Shown: one piece after another, positions 1-11,845 of the stretch
How positions within the stretch are numbered: the first letter of the stretch is position 1
Layout of the letters: the number at the start of each line of letters is the position of its first letter
Assembly (NCBI GenBank): GCA_017165825.1
Contig: CM029387.1
Location: 11,810,298-11,874,297 of the forward strand
From: Hepsetus odoe
Lineage: Eukaryota > Chordata > Actinopteri > Characiformes > Hepsetidae
Direction of reading: 5' to 3'
Length of the DNA: 64,000 nucleotides
Position numbers and translations under genes: made by a program
The notes under the pieces: generated by a model
Told to the model about the DNA's origin: nothing
What the model saw: only the letters and a program-made list of their open reading frames with translations
Database searches by the model: none

Positions 1-163
1 CTTTTAAAAGTAAACCCATAAATCCGTGCAGTGCATGCAGCTGCAGAATTCTTCTCTGCAGAGCAGCGCGGGTCCGTCTGCTACACGTGCAAACGTGAGG
101 AAGGAGTCGTCTGACAGCGCTAGCGGTTATCGGGCTACCTAGAAAGTACGAAATTAAACTTAC

Positions 164-341
164 ATGCAACTTTCTGGATGACCCACACGTTGATGCCGAT
201 TTCCAAAACCCACAGCACCGCCGCGACCAGGAAGGTGTACTCCGCTTTAAACAATATTAAATGTTTATCCCGCCATAAGGAGTTAAAGGATGCGGAGATT
301 CTGGACGGAGCAGCAGAAGCTCTCTTCCTGCCTCCTGCCAT
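164..341 (-). CDS. alg3: alg3, first coding exon (partial gene)
   Basis: This is the N-terminus of ALG3, the ER-membrane dolichol-P-mannose mannosyltransferase that adds the first alpha-1,3 mannose on the lumenal side during assembly of the N-glycan precursor. The exon encodes about 59 residues: a basic start (MAGGRKR), a stretch ending YTFLVAAVLW, then the first membrane segment LEIGINVWVIQKVA, which lines up with the N-terminus of vertebrate ALG3. A second in-frame ATG lies two codons upstream (345-347). The start at 341 is preferred because it gives the family's usual MA-G-RKR beginning. The exon ends at 164 with the donor GTAAGT and splits a codon in phase 1; the expected next residue is Tyr. 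The rest of the gene lies beyond the left edge. It is transcribed away from mul1, so the two are head to head across about 1.2 kb. Confidence 0.85.
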
Positions 342-1536
342 TTTCACCGACCGGCTGAAGGCCTGTGCAGCGTGGCTCTAGAGCACTGCCACTCCCACCG
401 GCTATAATGAGTATGGAAGGCCACAAGTTTCAAAAACAGTTAAAGGCTGGCCGGAATAATGTATTAGAGGCTTTGAACATTCGAGGGTTCGAGTATTTGT
501 TCTAAAAATCACATTTATAAATGTTATAACTATAATTTTTTAATTTTAAATTTTGACTTTTAACTGCAGGTCATAATGTTTCCAGAAGTGTTAAAAGTAT
601 TGAAAGTAAGCAATTCGTTTCCCATCATCTTATCTACATTGTAACTTTACTGCCAAAGAAAGACTGGAAGAGTGGGAACTGCAGGCACCTGCTGCTCCTT
701 ACACTCACTTTACCGCCAGCATAGTTTCACTTTTTATCTCAAGTTTACAGTAGAAGTTGCTAACTCAGCATGCACTTACTGCAATGAACCACTTACACCG
801 CAGATTCTTCGTGTTAGTGTTTGTGCTGAGTTTTTCGTTGTTAATGTTGTACTGTTTGTGTTTAACATTTGTATCGTTCATACTTTTGCATTGTATGAGG
901 ACACTGCAAAAGTATGATTTTGATTTTGATTTTGGCACTGTTGCACTATATGATTAACGTCTGTTGCATATTTCAGTTTTATAGTCGGTGTGAAAACATT
1001 CAAATTAAATTTAATTGCACTTGTAACTATACACTGTCTATCTAGTTTTATATTATCATCATAAAAAAAAAATCAAACATTGAAATTCTCTGTGAAAGCA
1101 ATTGCCTGAATTTGGATTTTAAAAGCAACGCATGACGTGTACGACACATTTTGGCAATTCAGGCTTTCCGTAATCTCATACCACGTGATCACAACAAGCG
1201 TTGCATTTACGTGGTTGATGTGAGTTCAGAGGTTACAGGGTTTTTGTTCGATTTGATGTGTCTTATTTTTGTTGATTTGTTTTTTCGGTAACGTTAGCTT
1301 AGTCAAAATGAAACGTCTCACAGTCTAGACAGGTCACTGAGCTCTTCGAAATTTCTGCTTAACTAACACGTGTTAGCTATATCTGTTTACCTGCATCTGT
1401 TTTATGCTGAACTTTATTATCAGATCGTCTAAAGAATTTAAAATACTTTGCACCATAAACCTGCTGCTGCAAAAATAATATTTATCTCTCCTTACCAACT
1501 AACCCTACCTGTCATCTCAAGAAGAAGAAGAAGAAG
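342..1536. promoter_or_regulatory. Intergenic interval between divergent alg3 and mul1
   Basis: No coding exon is recognisable here. The interval holds the 5' flanks of both divergent genes, so it should contain both promoters. Visible elements are an E-box (CCACGTGATC) near 1181 and a GAA-repeat purine run directly before the mul1 ATG. The central part is AT-rich. Short ORFs in it have no recognisable similarity and low-complexity composition. Promoter function is inferred from position only. Confidence 0.4.
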
Positions 1537-4500
1537 ATGGAGGACTTTCCCGTTGGGACGCTGCAGGCGGTCTGTGTAGGGTCCAGCATCATTCTGTCTG
1601 GTGTTTTCTATTATGTCTACAGGAGGAAACGTAAAACTGTGGATAAACTCAATGTAAGGAACCTTTGTGTTCTTCCGTTAATATCTAGTTTAACGGAACA
1701 GACATTTAAACGTTCTGATGTTGTCATTAGATGTGACTGTTTTGCAAGTGTTTTGAAAGCTAATGGATGGTTATAAAAGAAAACACGTACATGTTTGCCT
1801 TTCAGGATGCTCCTCAGATAGCTTTAAATGAGAAACTTGTGGATCTTTTGAACGCCACACCAGGGAAGTGTCTCCAATACGTTGTTATTGAAGGTAAACT
1901 GCTAGTTTTCTTTCAACAGGACTTACTTGATATTGTGTGTGTTGCGTGTGAGTTCTGGCCCCTCAGTGGTGGAACGAACTCCTCCTGATGGTCAGAACTG
2001 CAGAGTCCCTCGCTGTTTTCAAACGTAGATTAAAGACCCACCTGTTCACGGTATTTCTGAGGGACTAATCCCTCCCAAACCATCCACCCTCCTACCCTTA
2101 CTCTTTCTTCCTAAAAACCTCTACTCTCTTTCCTACTCTCCTACCCCTGTTCCTCCTCTCAACAAAAAAAAAAAAAAATTTTTGTTTATGATGTATATGA
2201 TGTTTTATGGTGTATACTGGTTACAAGGCTCTTAGTCTGTTACTTAGGTGGTACTAGCTAATCAGCAGTTACTGATCTGTGCTGGTTACCAAGATGAACT
2301 ATTGTGGAAATAAAGCACTGTTGTAAGTCGCTCTGGATAAGAGCGTCTGCTAAATGCCGTAAATGTAAATGTGTGTGTGCATAAGACAAGATGGAAGGGT
2401 AGCAAGGCCAGGTGTATTTGGAGTGATGTCAAGTTTTTTATTTTTTATTTTACCATGGTCTTGATGGGAGGAGAAATTGGGTAGGCGTTATTATGAAGGA
2501 AGAGTATGTTCAGAGTGGTTTGGAGGTGAAAGGTGTGTAAGGAGTTACCAGATTGCTGGGCAGGAGACTAGAAAGCTAGAAAGGTGCTTGGTGTGACATG
2601 GATATGGAATGTTGAAGCTCAGGAGTGCATACAGAGGAAGTGGCTGGCAAAAAGTAAGATAAAGGAAGTAGGCAGGAGTACATAGAGAGGGCAAAGAAAG
2701 AGGTAGGGAAGGCTAAAGGAGGTGCCTGATAAGGTTATATGAAAGGTTGGATACTAAGGAGGGAGAAAAGGCCCTATACCAAATGGCTTGAGAGTCAGAA
2801 AGTTTGGTTACAGATTAGGTTGACAAAGGATGATGATGGAAGCATACTTACGAGTCAGCAGAGCAGGCTGAGCAGATCAAAGGAGCACGGTGGTTGAGCT
2901 GGAGGTGTCAGAGTTAAAGATGCTGAGATTTTCACTGGCAGTGACAAATATGGTTGGGGTTAGAAATTAGTATATTAATATTATTATATTAGGGGCAGCA
3001 GTAGCCTAGTGGTTGGGGAGTTGGCCCCGGATCAAAAGATTGAGGGTTTGATTCCCTCACCAGTAGGTTGCACTGAGGTACCCTTGAGCATGGTACCGTC
3101 CCTGTCACTGCTCCCCGGGTGCCTTCAGTAGCTGCGTGTCTGTATGTGTGAAACACAGAGGTTGAATTTCTGAATTTGAATTTGTTCTTGTTTGCAGTGT
3201 CAACTGACAGGTTGACAGATGGACTATGATGTTTGTAGATGACATTATGATCTGTAGCGAGAGTAAGGAGCAGCTTGATGAGACCCTGGATAGGTGGAGA
3301 AATGTTCTAGTGAGGTGAGTGAATCAGTGGGACTAAGACAGTATACAAAAGTGTGAATGAAATGGAGGACAGCAAAATGTTAAGGATGCAGGAAGTAAGG
3401 TGGTGATGGTGGAGGAGCTTAAATCATTGGCTTCTACAGTTCATAGGGGAGTGTGGAAGAGAGAGCAGGCACCTGTGACAGACCTGACCTGTGACAGACA
3501 TGTACCAGCTTGAGTGAAAGTGAAGGTTTACAAGACAGCAGACCAGCAATGTTTTGGGGGTTGGAGACAATGATTCTGATGAAAAGAGAGACAGCTGAAG
3601 ATGGTAGAGTTAGATGCTAGAATTTGTATTAGCTGTGACAAGTACGGACAGGATTACAAATTAGTATATTAGAGGCTCAAATTGGATGATTTGGAGATAA
3701 AGTCAGAGAAGTAAGTTTACTTTGGTTTGGACATATGCCAATGAGAGATCAGGAGTATTGAGGATGGAGCTGCCAGGCAAGAGAAGAAGAAGGCCAAAGA
3801 TGAACTTTTTGGATCAGTCAGTTATTGGGGCAAGCTTTGTCTTATTTTTATCTTTTTTTCTTTCGCAATATCCCTCATTATTTACCTCTCTCTTTCCTTA
3901 GGTACAGTACAGCCTGTAGGGGAGCCACTGAGGAGTCAGTTTCAAGAAGGAAGTGTTGGCCTAATACAGAAACTAGTCCTTCGGGAGCACAAATTGGTAT
4001 GGAACAGTTTGGCTCGCACATGGTAATATTTCACTTTTATTACACAATTTTTTTTTTCACTTTATTTTGAGTTAGTTCTTAGAGATGGTAAAGTTCTCTC
4101 CCATCAGATATGTCTTTATATTGCAAGATATTCCTTAGATTATCCTGAACTCTAACCTCAAGTGATTGTACTCTTAGGCTATATATAGGCTTTTAATGTT
4201 ACAATACAAACCAAATAAGAGTGTCAAAGTGAGTTTGCAGGGCATTTGGAATGCAGCTGTGTTTTTGCCAGTAACAAAGTTGACTATGTACATTTATTTA
4301 TAAATAAGTATGGGATTCTGCTCAAAAATTTGGAACTTGCAATATCAAGGGGTGTGTGCCAATAAAATAAACAACAGTAAAATAACAACAATAAAATAAA
4401 AAGGTAAAAATGTATTATCATTATAATTACTTAACTTTTCATCATATTACTACAATAACATCACAATATTATATTACCAAACTGAAAAAAAAAAACCTGA

Positions 4501-6191
4501 AATAAACTTTGTTGATGACTCTAGAGCGCAGCTGTCTTCATTAATTTCTAAAATCCTGTTTTGAATCAAGTACTTGGCTTTCCATAGATTTACCAGGTGG
4601 TACATACTGAATGTAAAAAGAGGCAGTTCATAGTTTATTATGGGGTGGTGGTGGTCTAGCGGTAGGGTACAGACCTCTGGATCAAGAGGTTCCCGGGTTC
4701 GAATCCCACCTCTAGCACTAGCACCATTGGGTGCTCAACCCCGAGTTGCTCCAGGACTGTCCCTGTAATTAGGACATGGAAGTCGCTCTGGATAAGAGCG
4801 TCTGCTAAATGCAGCAAATGTCAATGTTTTGGGTGTTCGGGGTCATGGTGGTAGTGGTGGTGGTCTAGTGGTAGGGTACTTGGTTCAGAAGGTCCCAGGT
4901 TCAAATCCCACCACTAGCACTACCACCACTGGGTTCCTGAGCAAGACCCTTAATTGCTCCAGGGGGACTGGCCCTGTAATTAGTACATGGAAGTCGCTCT
5001 GGATAAAAGCGTCTGCTAAATGCCATAAATGTAAATGTATTAGCAGTGAAGCTGCTCAGACTATTACACCTTAATAGGAATGGAGTCTAAATTGCTGTAA
5101 GACTGTCCTTGTTTGACTCACTCACTGCCCTTTTCTACCAACAGGGAACTTATTCTTGAATCATTTCCATGCAGGTTTCTTTGAACCACCTAGCTAAGAA
5201 ACCTGCACTATCACCAGGTTGTAAACCACGATATTCAAGGATGTGCTATTAGCAGGAGAGGGACACACCTGCCAGTGTTGTTTTGGTCCCTGTTTAAGAG
5301 ACAAAAATGTTTTTTGTTCCAGCTGGGAATTGGTATTTCAGGTTGAGCACCAAGATATATTTGGTAGACACCAAATGATTGATTGTTGGTTTGTTTTTTG
5401 TTGTTAGAAAAAGGCTAAAATAGAATTTTACTCTCCCCTGAACATGCTTACCCAATCTCTGAAACACTCATTTTTCTTTTATCACTGTTAGGACTGACAG
5501 AGACCGCGTGTTGCACCAGCGCATAAACACTGTGCCGTTTCATCTGGTGGGTGCTGATGGAGCAACCGTACGTGTGCTTTGCCCACTGGAGGCCACAGGG
5601 CCTGAGATGGAAACCGTCCATGAGAAATTTCACCAGGCCAGTTATGGCTTCACTGACCTGCTGGGCCAGTACCTAAGCGGAGAGAAGCCTAAAGGCCAGC
5701 TGGAAACAGAGGAGATGCTGAAGGTCGGCGCCACAGTAACTGCTGTGGGGGAACTGATACTGGACACAGACCGCTTGCTTAAGCTTCGCCCACCAACTGA
5801 TGGCTCTGAGTACTTTCTGACCACAGGGGACTTTGAAGGCTTGCGGCTGGAACAGGAGGGGCAGGCCAGCGGGTGGAGGGTACTTGCTTGTGTGTGTGCG
5901 TTAGTGGGCATTGCTGTTCTGCTGTGGGCAGGACGCCGTTACTTTAAACGAGAACAGGCCAAGCGGGAGAGAGAGAGAGCAAGGAGAGAGTTTGAACGCC
6001 TTTGGGAGGAGGACAGGGTGGAAGCTGTGGAGAACCTATGTGTGATCTGTCTGTGCAATCCACGAGGGTGTGTGCTGCTGAACTGTGGACATGTCTGCTG
6101 CTGTTACAGCTGCTACCAGGCTCTGCCTCATCCCACCTGCCCTGTATGCAGGCAGATAATCAGCAGAGTCGTGCCTCTCTACCAGGCCTGA
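1537..6191 (+). CDS. mul1: mul1-type mitochondrial E3 ubiquitin/SUMO ligase, 4 exons
   Basis: Coding exons are 1537-1653, 1806-1893, 3902-4022 and 5492-6191. All introns are GT/AG, and the joined frame gives 341 aa (human MUL1 has 352). The family (MUL1/MAPL/GIDE) sits in the outer mitochondrial membrane and ubiquitinates or SUMOylates factors controlling fission, mitophagy and innate signalling. Residues about 9-28 form TM1, followed by a basic YRRKRK stop. The middle forms the intermembrane-space BAM/GIDE domain, with the conserved block ETEEMLKVGAT. TM2 is about residues 237-257. The cytosolic C-terminal RING spans about 292-328, with CVIC, CGHVC and CPVC all present, ending VVPLYQA. The ATG at 1537 is in good context (GAAGATGG). 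Introns 2 and 3 carry LINE and SINE insertions, but every splice site and metal ligand is intact. Fish have more than one mul1 copy; the paralogue suffix is not decided here. Confidence 0.95.
1915..2372 (+). repeat. LINE 3' end in mul1 intron 2
   Basis: A 5'-truncated LINE tail. The first part translates, with frame breaks, to the type AESLAVFKRRLKTHLFTVF seen at the end of fish L2/CR1-like reverse transcriptase ORFs. A 3' UTR follows, with AATAAA-like sequence near 2310, ending in GTCGCTCTGGATAAGAGCG and a TAAATGCCGTAAATG tail. The same tail occurs on the SINEs at 4642 and 4845. Confidence 0.65.
2510..3815 (+). repeat. Decayed RTE-like LINE in mul1 intron 2
   Basis: Heavily mutated sense-strand LINE remnant. 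The block near 3230-3300 matches the reverse-transcriptase core of the better copy at 50165-52360 (DDIMICSESKEQLDETLDRWR). The flank near 2540-2600 matches the same copy near 50780-50850. Its 3' part ends near 3810 in the GRRRPK-type sequence. There is no open frame. A SINE lies inside it at about 2992. Confidence 0.65.
2992..3190 (+). repeat. tRNA-derived SINE (family 1)
   Basis: It begins with a tRNA-like pol III promoter: A-box TAGCCTAGTGG and B-box GGTTTGATTCC. The body follows (GGTACCCTTGAGCA, CTGCTCCCCGGGTGC). It is nested in the decayed LINE of mul1 intron 2. Other copies of this family lie at 19653, 20790, 38505, 38665, 61767 and, inverted, at 63176. Confidence 0.75.
4642..4829 (+). 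repeat. tRNA-derived SINE (family 2) in mul1 intron 3
   Basis: The head has the box pattern GTGGTCTAGCGGTAGGGTAC and GGTTCGAATCCCACC, a perfect pol III B-box. The tail is GTCGCTCTGGATAAGAGCG followed by CTGCTAAATGC. It is a different body from family 1, with a LINE-like 3' tail. Confidence 0.8.
4845..5038 (+). repeat. tRNA-derived SINE (family 2), second tandem copy
   Basis: A second, slightly more diverged member begins about 15 bases after the previous one, in the same orientation. B-box GGTTCAAATCCCACC. Same tail, ending TAAATGCCATAAATG. Confidence 0.8.
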
Positions 6192-7590
6192 GAGAGCGAT
6201 TACAGATTACTGAAGTGGAATAAGACTGGCTGTTCAAAGAATAGTTAAATCCCAAACATCATCTTGTTGGGCATAGGGCTGCACAGTACACTGTCTGTTT
6301 ATTGTAATTGTAAAATCAGATTTTTAAGGTTTTAGTAACCCACAAGTCTGTGATTTGGAAATGAGCTCTCTTAGAAAGTTTTGGTGAATGCAGGCACTCG
6401 CACAATCCAAATAACATGTCATGCAGCCTTAGGAAGTACCTGTATTTTGCTAACAAACATTAAGGAGTCAGTAGTCACTCAATCCTTTTTTATAAGTACA
6501 TTAACAGTACTTCTCTCAACTTGATTAAACAACATCCAGCCTGGTGGGCCAGACTTGTAAATGCAGTTTCAACAGGTGATGGGCTGATTTCTGTCTCCTT
6601 GAAATCTGACTCCTCTTTGTGTGTTCATGTTCCATGTCATTATAGGGATGCTACAGATTTCATTTTTGATTTTTGTTACTTCTGTTAAGCATTTATCTTT
6701 AGTTTGAAGTTTCAGAATTAGAAGTCCTTTATCACCTAAACGATAATCAGATCTAGATGCCGTTTGAGAGGGCTGAGAGCAAAAAAGAAGGAAGAGAGAG
6801 CATTATGAAAACAACAGGGGAGAAAAGTATTAGGCAAGATTATGGAAGGTATGACTTTGAGAATCTGTATAATATAAGGACACTAAAAGTTGTTGTTGAA
6901 CTTTGCTTATTTTGATGAATATGTCTGGAATTGTTAGGGTGGCTTATAGAAAACATCTGTTTACGATAACATGAGTTAACCATGCGAGAAATTCAAAATG
7001 GAAAGACAGCCTGAGACTGAGCCAAATGCAGTAGCAATATGTACAAGCACCTGATCTTTGAAGCTATTTATAGTATTTGCAAGAAAATAAAGCATTTTGA
7101 ATGCATTTTCACTGCATTGTTTATACTGTAACAAAAGAATAACATCTTTTGTGTCGCCACACTTGTGTGTACAGTTTACATTAGGGGTTTGCCTTGTCAT
7201 GAACCTCATTTTCAGTAGCTGCTTAAACAGGTGAAACAGGTGAGGTCATTAGTTTGTCCAGAAAGGATTTAAGCTGTGAACTATGTTATTACTCTGTAGT
7301 GGATACTCCTTGCAGTGTACATTTATTGCAAGAACAACACACCTGTTAGAATGGGTAATGTGATTAAAGTATAGGAGGTTACATCTGCTCAAGGTAATTA
7401 TTAAAGCTTTTGAATTTATTTGAGGTGCTTTGGAGGTAGTGAAACATTCTCTGAGATTTTATGGGCTACCAGACATAGACATTGTTGCAGTTTCCAAGAG
7501 TGAGTTGTTGTTGTTATTAATGTTTAATTATGAGACTGATTGCCCTAAATATGCTCTGTGCCTCTGTGAATAAATGCTGTTATTGGTGCT
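6192..7590 (+). other. mul1 3' UTR (inferred) and poly(A) signal
   Basis: AT-rich, non-coding sequence after the mul1 stop. The first strong canonical AATAAA is at 7569-7574, with a GT-rich stretch after it, so the 3' UTR probably ends near 7590. A second AATAAA at 7846-7851 is an alternative. No other gene is visible. Confidence 0.5.
7569..7574 (+). terminator. Poly(A) signal AATAAA, probable mul1 3' end
   Basis: Canonical hexamer on the mul1 strand, about 1.4 kb after the stop codon, followed within 20 bases by TGTTATTGGTG. Assigned by position. Confidence 0.45.
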
Positions 7591-7599
7591 TCAGTATTC

Positions 7600-10185
7600 T
7601 GAGTGAATGTCTATTTATCTGTTACACCAGGTGTTTGTAAAGACATTTGGCTTTTTGGTTTTGAATGTGTGAAAGTTTTTCTTTTGGTTTTTTTTTTTTG
7701 GTTTTTTTCTTTTTAACTGCTTGTGTTTTATGTCCACGTAGGGTAGGAGAGTTGAACGAGCAACCAGAATGTTGTGGGTCCAAACCCTGTGACCGATTCA
7801 TCTGATTGGAAGGCACTGCACATGTAGTTCCTCTAGAATAGGATCAATAAAGTATCATCATAATAAGTTTTAAATTTTAAGAGAGTAGAAACTTTTCATG
7901 TATGTGCTCTACTTACATTTTACAGCTTAGCTGTAAAATGTTTAATCAGGATATTATACCAGCGTGAGTTAGGGCATTTAAAAGAAGAAAGGCATAATAA
8001 TGTGCATCCCCCCAGTCAATTTTCAATATGTACATATATAAATAAATGTAAAAAATAAACAAAAATAACTTTTTTAACAATTTAGATGATACAAGCATTT
8101 TGGAACATATTTACATATTAACACATTTTCATATTTGTTGAATTGTTGGAAAATAAGTATATCCTGTACAGAGAACAAATATTTTAACAAAATGTTTCAT
8201 ATACAATGAAAAAGTGTTTTACATATTAAAATCAGCAAATCAATAAAAACTGCCTAACATTTGCAAAAATTACCAAAAAAAGCACCATTACACTACGGCA
8301 TCTTTAAGTGGGGTGATGAAGCATTGGTCTGTATTTGATATAGTTGAAACTCTGTCCTCAACAATAGAAATTCGCACTGTTTACATGAACGATAGTAAAT
8401 TAATATGCCAGAACATTAAGAGTGGCCACTAGATGGAACACAAGCTGCATTTTTGACCAGCAGTTTGTGGAGCTCATTCTGATTAGTCTGCATTTTTTTT
8501 TTTCAGCAACAAAGAATCTGGCAAGCGCAGTATTTCCTGCTGTGTTTACAAACCCTCAAATCCCTCCTTAAAGCATCAATATTCATTGGACTTAAGAAAT
8601 TGTCTCTTTGCCATCATTAGTTAATCTCAGAGGATATCATGTTGAGGTTTTTGTGTGTGTGGTGCAGTTTAGTGGTGATGTGTCCTTGCCCCTTTGATAG
8701 CTTGTTATGGGGAATCCATACTGGAGGTGTGTGTGTCCTTGCTGATGTCATAGTGAGGCAGGAAGCCTGGTCACCCCCCTAGAGTTCTGCATTGCTTCTT
8801 TATTTATGACTCAACACAAAAGCTTTGAGAGATCAATTAGCACTCAATACTCAAACGGATACTGTTGCCTTTATTAGACTATATCATTTATTTTCCCTGA
8901 GACAGGGAGATGCTGCCAGTGGTATTCCTTGAGGTCAGTTTTAGCTTGTATCTGGTGTGGGGAAACTGGAGTGCTGGAGAATTAGTTTTTTTGTTTGTTT
9001 GTTTGTTTGTTTTGGCTATGCTGAAGATATTTTTTAACAGCACTGATTTCTGTCAAAAATATGACTAAATTGTGTGAGCTAGGTCTAAAACCTGCTGAAA
9101 GACTCAGCCAGTCATCCCTCTGTTTATCCCTCAACAGTTTATTGTTGTGTTGGAATGTCCTCTAGATACATTTTATTTATTTGTTAAAACTTTATTCACA
9201 GAAAATGTATTAAAAACAAAAACTTTAGTATGTTTAAGGTCAAGGTCTTCCTGCAAAGTGAAAAACTTTCCAGTGGGGTTTTAAGGTATACTCTTTGCTG
9301 ACACAGGTGTTTCCAGAAACATATTCACAAAAATATACACACAATAAAAGTTGGGGAAACAGTTTGGGTAACCAAAAGGAACTCTTAAATAGCATTGTGC
9401 AAAGAGATTTTTACAGCCATGTTCCAATATCTAGTGTGAAGAGTAGAGGCTGTACTGAAGCAAAGTAGCAGCAATAAATGGCTATAAATATCCTTGATGT
9501 AAGGCTGGGTGAGCAGGTGTCTAAAAACCCCTTCAGTTTTTGACCTGAAGAGCCAGTGTCCAGGACACCTTAATAAATTCCCTTCTCAAACATCAGACAC
9601 ACTTGACTAAACCTGGTGATTAAAAAGTGAATTGAATCAGGTGTGTGAACAGGAAAATTATTAAACCGTGATCCTTCCTAGGCTGGAGCTGAATTTCCCT
9701 GCTGTCTAATACTCTTGACTTGATTATGAGAGGACTATTGTGGTGGAGCACTTTTCTAATTGTGTTCTTGCACATCATAGTTCCATCTCCAGGTCTATCT
9801 GGATGAAAGCATTTTTCTGGGGCATTCTTGTTAATATCTTGCAAACAAAAAGTCTGGTATCACATTCAGAAATTGTGTGAGAAAGTCCAGATTAAGGCTA
9901 AAGAATGAATGAAAGTGAATTTTGTCTCCACCTAAACCAATGAAGGCATTCACTTGGTTGGCAATGCTCAGTATGTATTTTTTATCAGTATTTTTTAAAT
10001 ATCTTGTGTACAGAAGTTTGACTTGGTCATCAAGATACTCAAATAAAGAAAAAGTTGTTCAGGAAGGTTCTGGAAGTAATATAAGTCATAATGTCTAGAT
10101 CATGCAATTTATGACTTCAGTTAACTTTTTAAATATTTTTTCCCCAAAATGTACTGGGTAATTGTTGTAGCTAATACCTTGTATA
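7600..10185. other. Intergenic AT-rich DNA, no gene seen
   Basis: No coding exon was recognised. It contains a 27-bp palindrome (7915-7941), a TTTG run at about 8988-9014, and a degraded repeat near 9500-9645 whose wording (CCAGTGTCCAGGACACC) resembles the hAT-like MITE at 25772. The remainder is apparently unique sequence. Confidence 0.5.
7915..7941. repeat. 27-bp near-perfect palindrome
   Basis: Two perfectly complementary 13-base arms (ACATTTTACAGCT and AGCTGTAAAATGT) are separated by one base. It stands alone in AT-rich DNA. Confidence 0.8.
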
Positions 10186-10189
10186 TATT

Positions 10190-11845
10190 CAATTCAATTC
10201 AATTTATTCTTATATAGCGCCTTTTACAACACAGTTGCCCCAAGGCACTTTACATTGATGGTCGATGATGGAACAGGTTACAGTAATAGATGTTAAAGCC
10301 GGATGACTACGAAGGAGAGGAACCAAAAACTCCACTATGTGGAGGAAAAAAAAAAAACCTCTGAGGGTCCAAGGTCAACCGGCTACCCAACCCCCTTGGG
10401 TATACTAACAGTAAAAAAGTTAGTTTGGTTTTAAACTCCAGGATCAGTGAGGAGTCCCAAGTTTCTTCCAGGTACCGATGAGCCGCCAGGGTCCCTTGGC
10501 GCATCAGATGCATCACACAGACCAGATGGTAGCTCGGCATTGGACTCAGGTGATGACCACAGCGGGCCCCCCCGGACATGTGGGGAGAGAAATGGAATGA
10601 GGGGGTCAGTAATGAGCAGGATCCAGTAGTGACAGACACAGAAATGAAACAATACAGTGCGATGGCATGTACAGCAGCACCAGCGACATTAGTAATGGTG
10701 CACTATGGTGATTGGTGCGGGTAAGCTAAACTAAAGAAGTAAGTCTTCAGCCGTGATTTAAAGACTGAGACTGAATCAGCATCCCGTATAGAAGCAGGCA
10801 AGCTGTTCCACAATCTAGGGGCCCTGTAACTGAAAGCTCGTGCTCCTATACATTTATTTATGCGAGGGACAATTAGGAGATCTTTATTCTGGGATCTAAG
10901 TGGGTGGTTAGGAGTATAGGTATTAAGCAGTTCGGTTAGGTATATTGGGGCAAGACCTTTAAGTGCCTTGTAGGTTAAGAGGAGGACCTTGAAGTCAGCC
11001 CTGTACCTAACAGGAAGCCAGTGAAGTGAGGAGAGTATGGGAGTTATGTGGTCGTACTTCCTGCTCCTGCTAACAATCCTAGCGGCTGTGTTCTGAATGC
11101 GCTGTAGGGTGCTTAATGTGCCCTGAGAGCTTCCAGAAAGTAGGGCATTACAGTAATCTAGCTGTAATGCCCTACTGCATCTAGTCTACTGTATACAAAT
11201 GCATGTACTACTTTCGCCGTGTCTTCCATTGACAGAAAACGCCGTAGTTTGGCAATGTTCCGAAGGTGCAGGAAGCATGTCTTCGCAACTGCATTAACAT
11301 GAGGATTAAATGAAAGATTTGAATCGAAAATAACACCAAGGTTACGTGCCAGAGTACTAACTGAAAACTTCAACCCTGCATCCTGGATATGCGAAATGAA
11401 GTTGGCCCTGTCTACATCACTACTACAAAACAAGAGCAGCTCAGTTTTTTTGGGGTTTAGTGAGAGGAAGTTGTTATTCATCCAATCCCTAATATCACTG
11501 AGGAAGCTAATTAAAGTGTCGGTTGATGCTTTTTCACATGATTTAACAGATAAGTATAGCTGAGTGTCATCAGCGTAGGAGTGGTAACTAACATTATGCT
11601 TCCGTATAATAGTGCTTAGTGGGAGCATGTAGAGGGAGAAGAGCACTGGGCCTAACACCGACCCTTGCGGGACTCCATAGTTAACTAGTGACATAGATGA
11701 GGGGGTGCCATAATCATCCATTTGGATGAAGTAGTAACGATTTGTAAGATAGGAGTTGAACCATTTAAGGGCTGTTCCGCTAATGCCGACAGTGGAGTGA
11801 AGCCTATTTACTAAAATGGAGTGATCTACCGTGTCGATATTCATA
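10190..11845 (-). mobile_element. L2/CR1-like LINE, 5'-truncated
   Basis: Minus-strand non-LTR retrotransposon. The frame at 11158-11844 encodes the middle of the reverse transcriptase, with HSILVNRL, the GVPQGSVLGP turn and the catalytic YADDTQLY motif. The thumb/C-terminal part continues below 11157 in another frame, read from AARIVSRSRK- and APRLWNSLP-type sequence near 10780-11110. The 3' end lies near 10190, in an AATTC-rich tail. It is truncated at its 5' end at about 11845, so it has no endonuclease. An inverted duplication at 11142-11179 breaks the frame. It is a dead copy but fairly young, because long frames survive. Confidence 0.8.
11158..11844 (-). pseudogene. LINE reverse transcriptase fragment
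   Basis: A 228-codon open stretch covering the fingers and palm of a non-LTR reverse transcriptase (motifs GVPQGSVLGP, YADDTQLY, FLSLNPKKTE). It would copy LINE RNA at a nicked target site in an intact element. The start lies at the truncation point, so the first Met is probably not a real initiator. The end (LDAVGHYS then stop) is caused by an inverted 15-bp insertion where related elements read LDYCNALLSG. Confidence 0.75.

Noticed and set aside
672..957. Short frames between alg3 and mul1
   Set aside because: No similarity and unbalanced composition; overlapping frames of equal quality suggest chance.
4660..4720. tRNA-gene-like A and B boxes
   Set aside because: They are heads of SINEs: no full cloverleaf, and the same body and tail recur at other sites.
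5642..5911. 89-codon minus-strand frame within mul1 exon 4
   Set aside because: Antisense shadow of the intact MUL1 coding exon.
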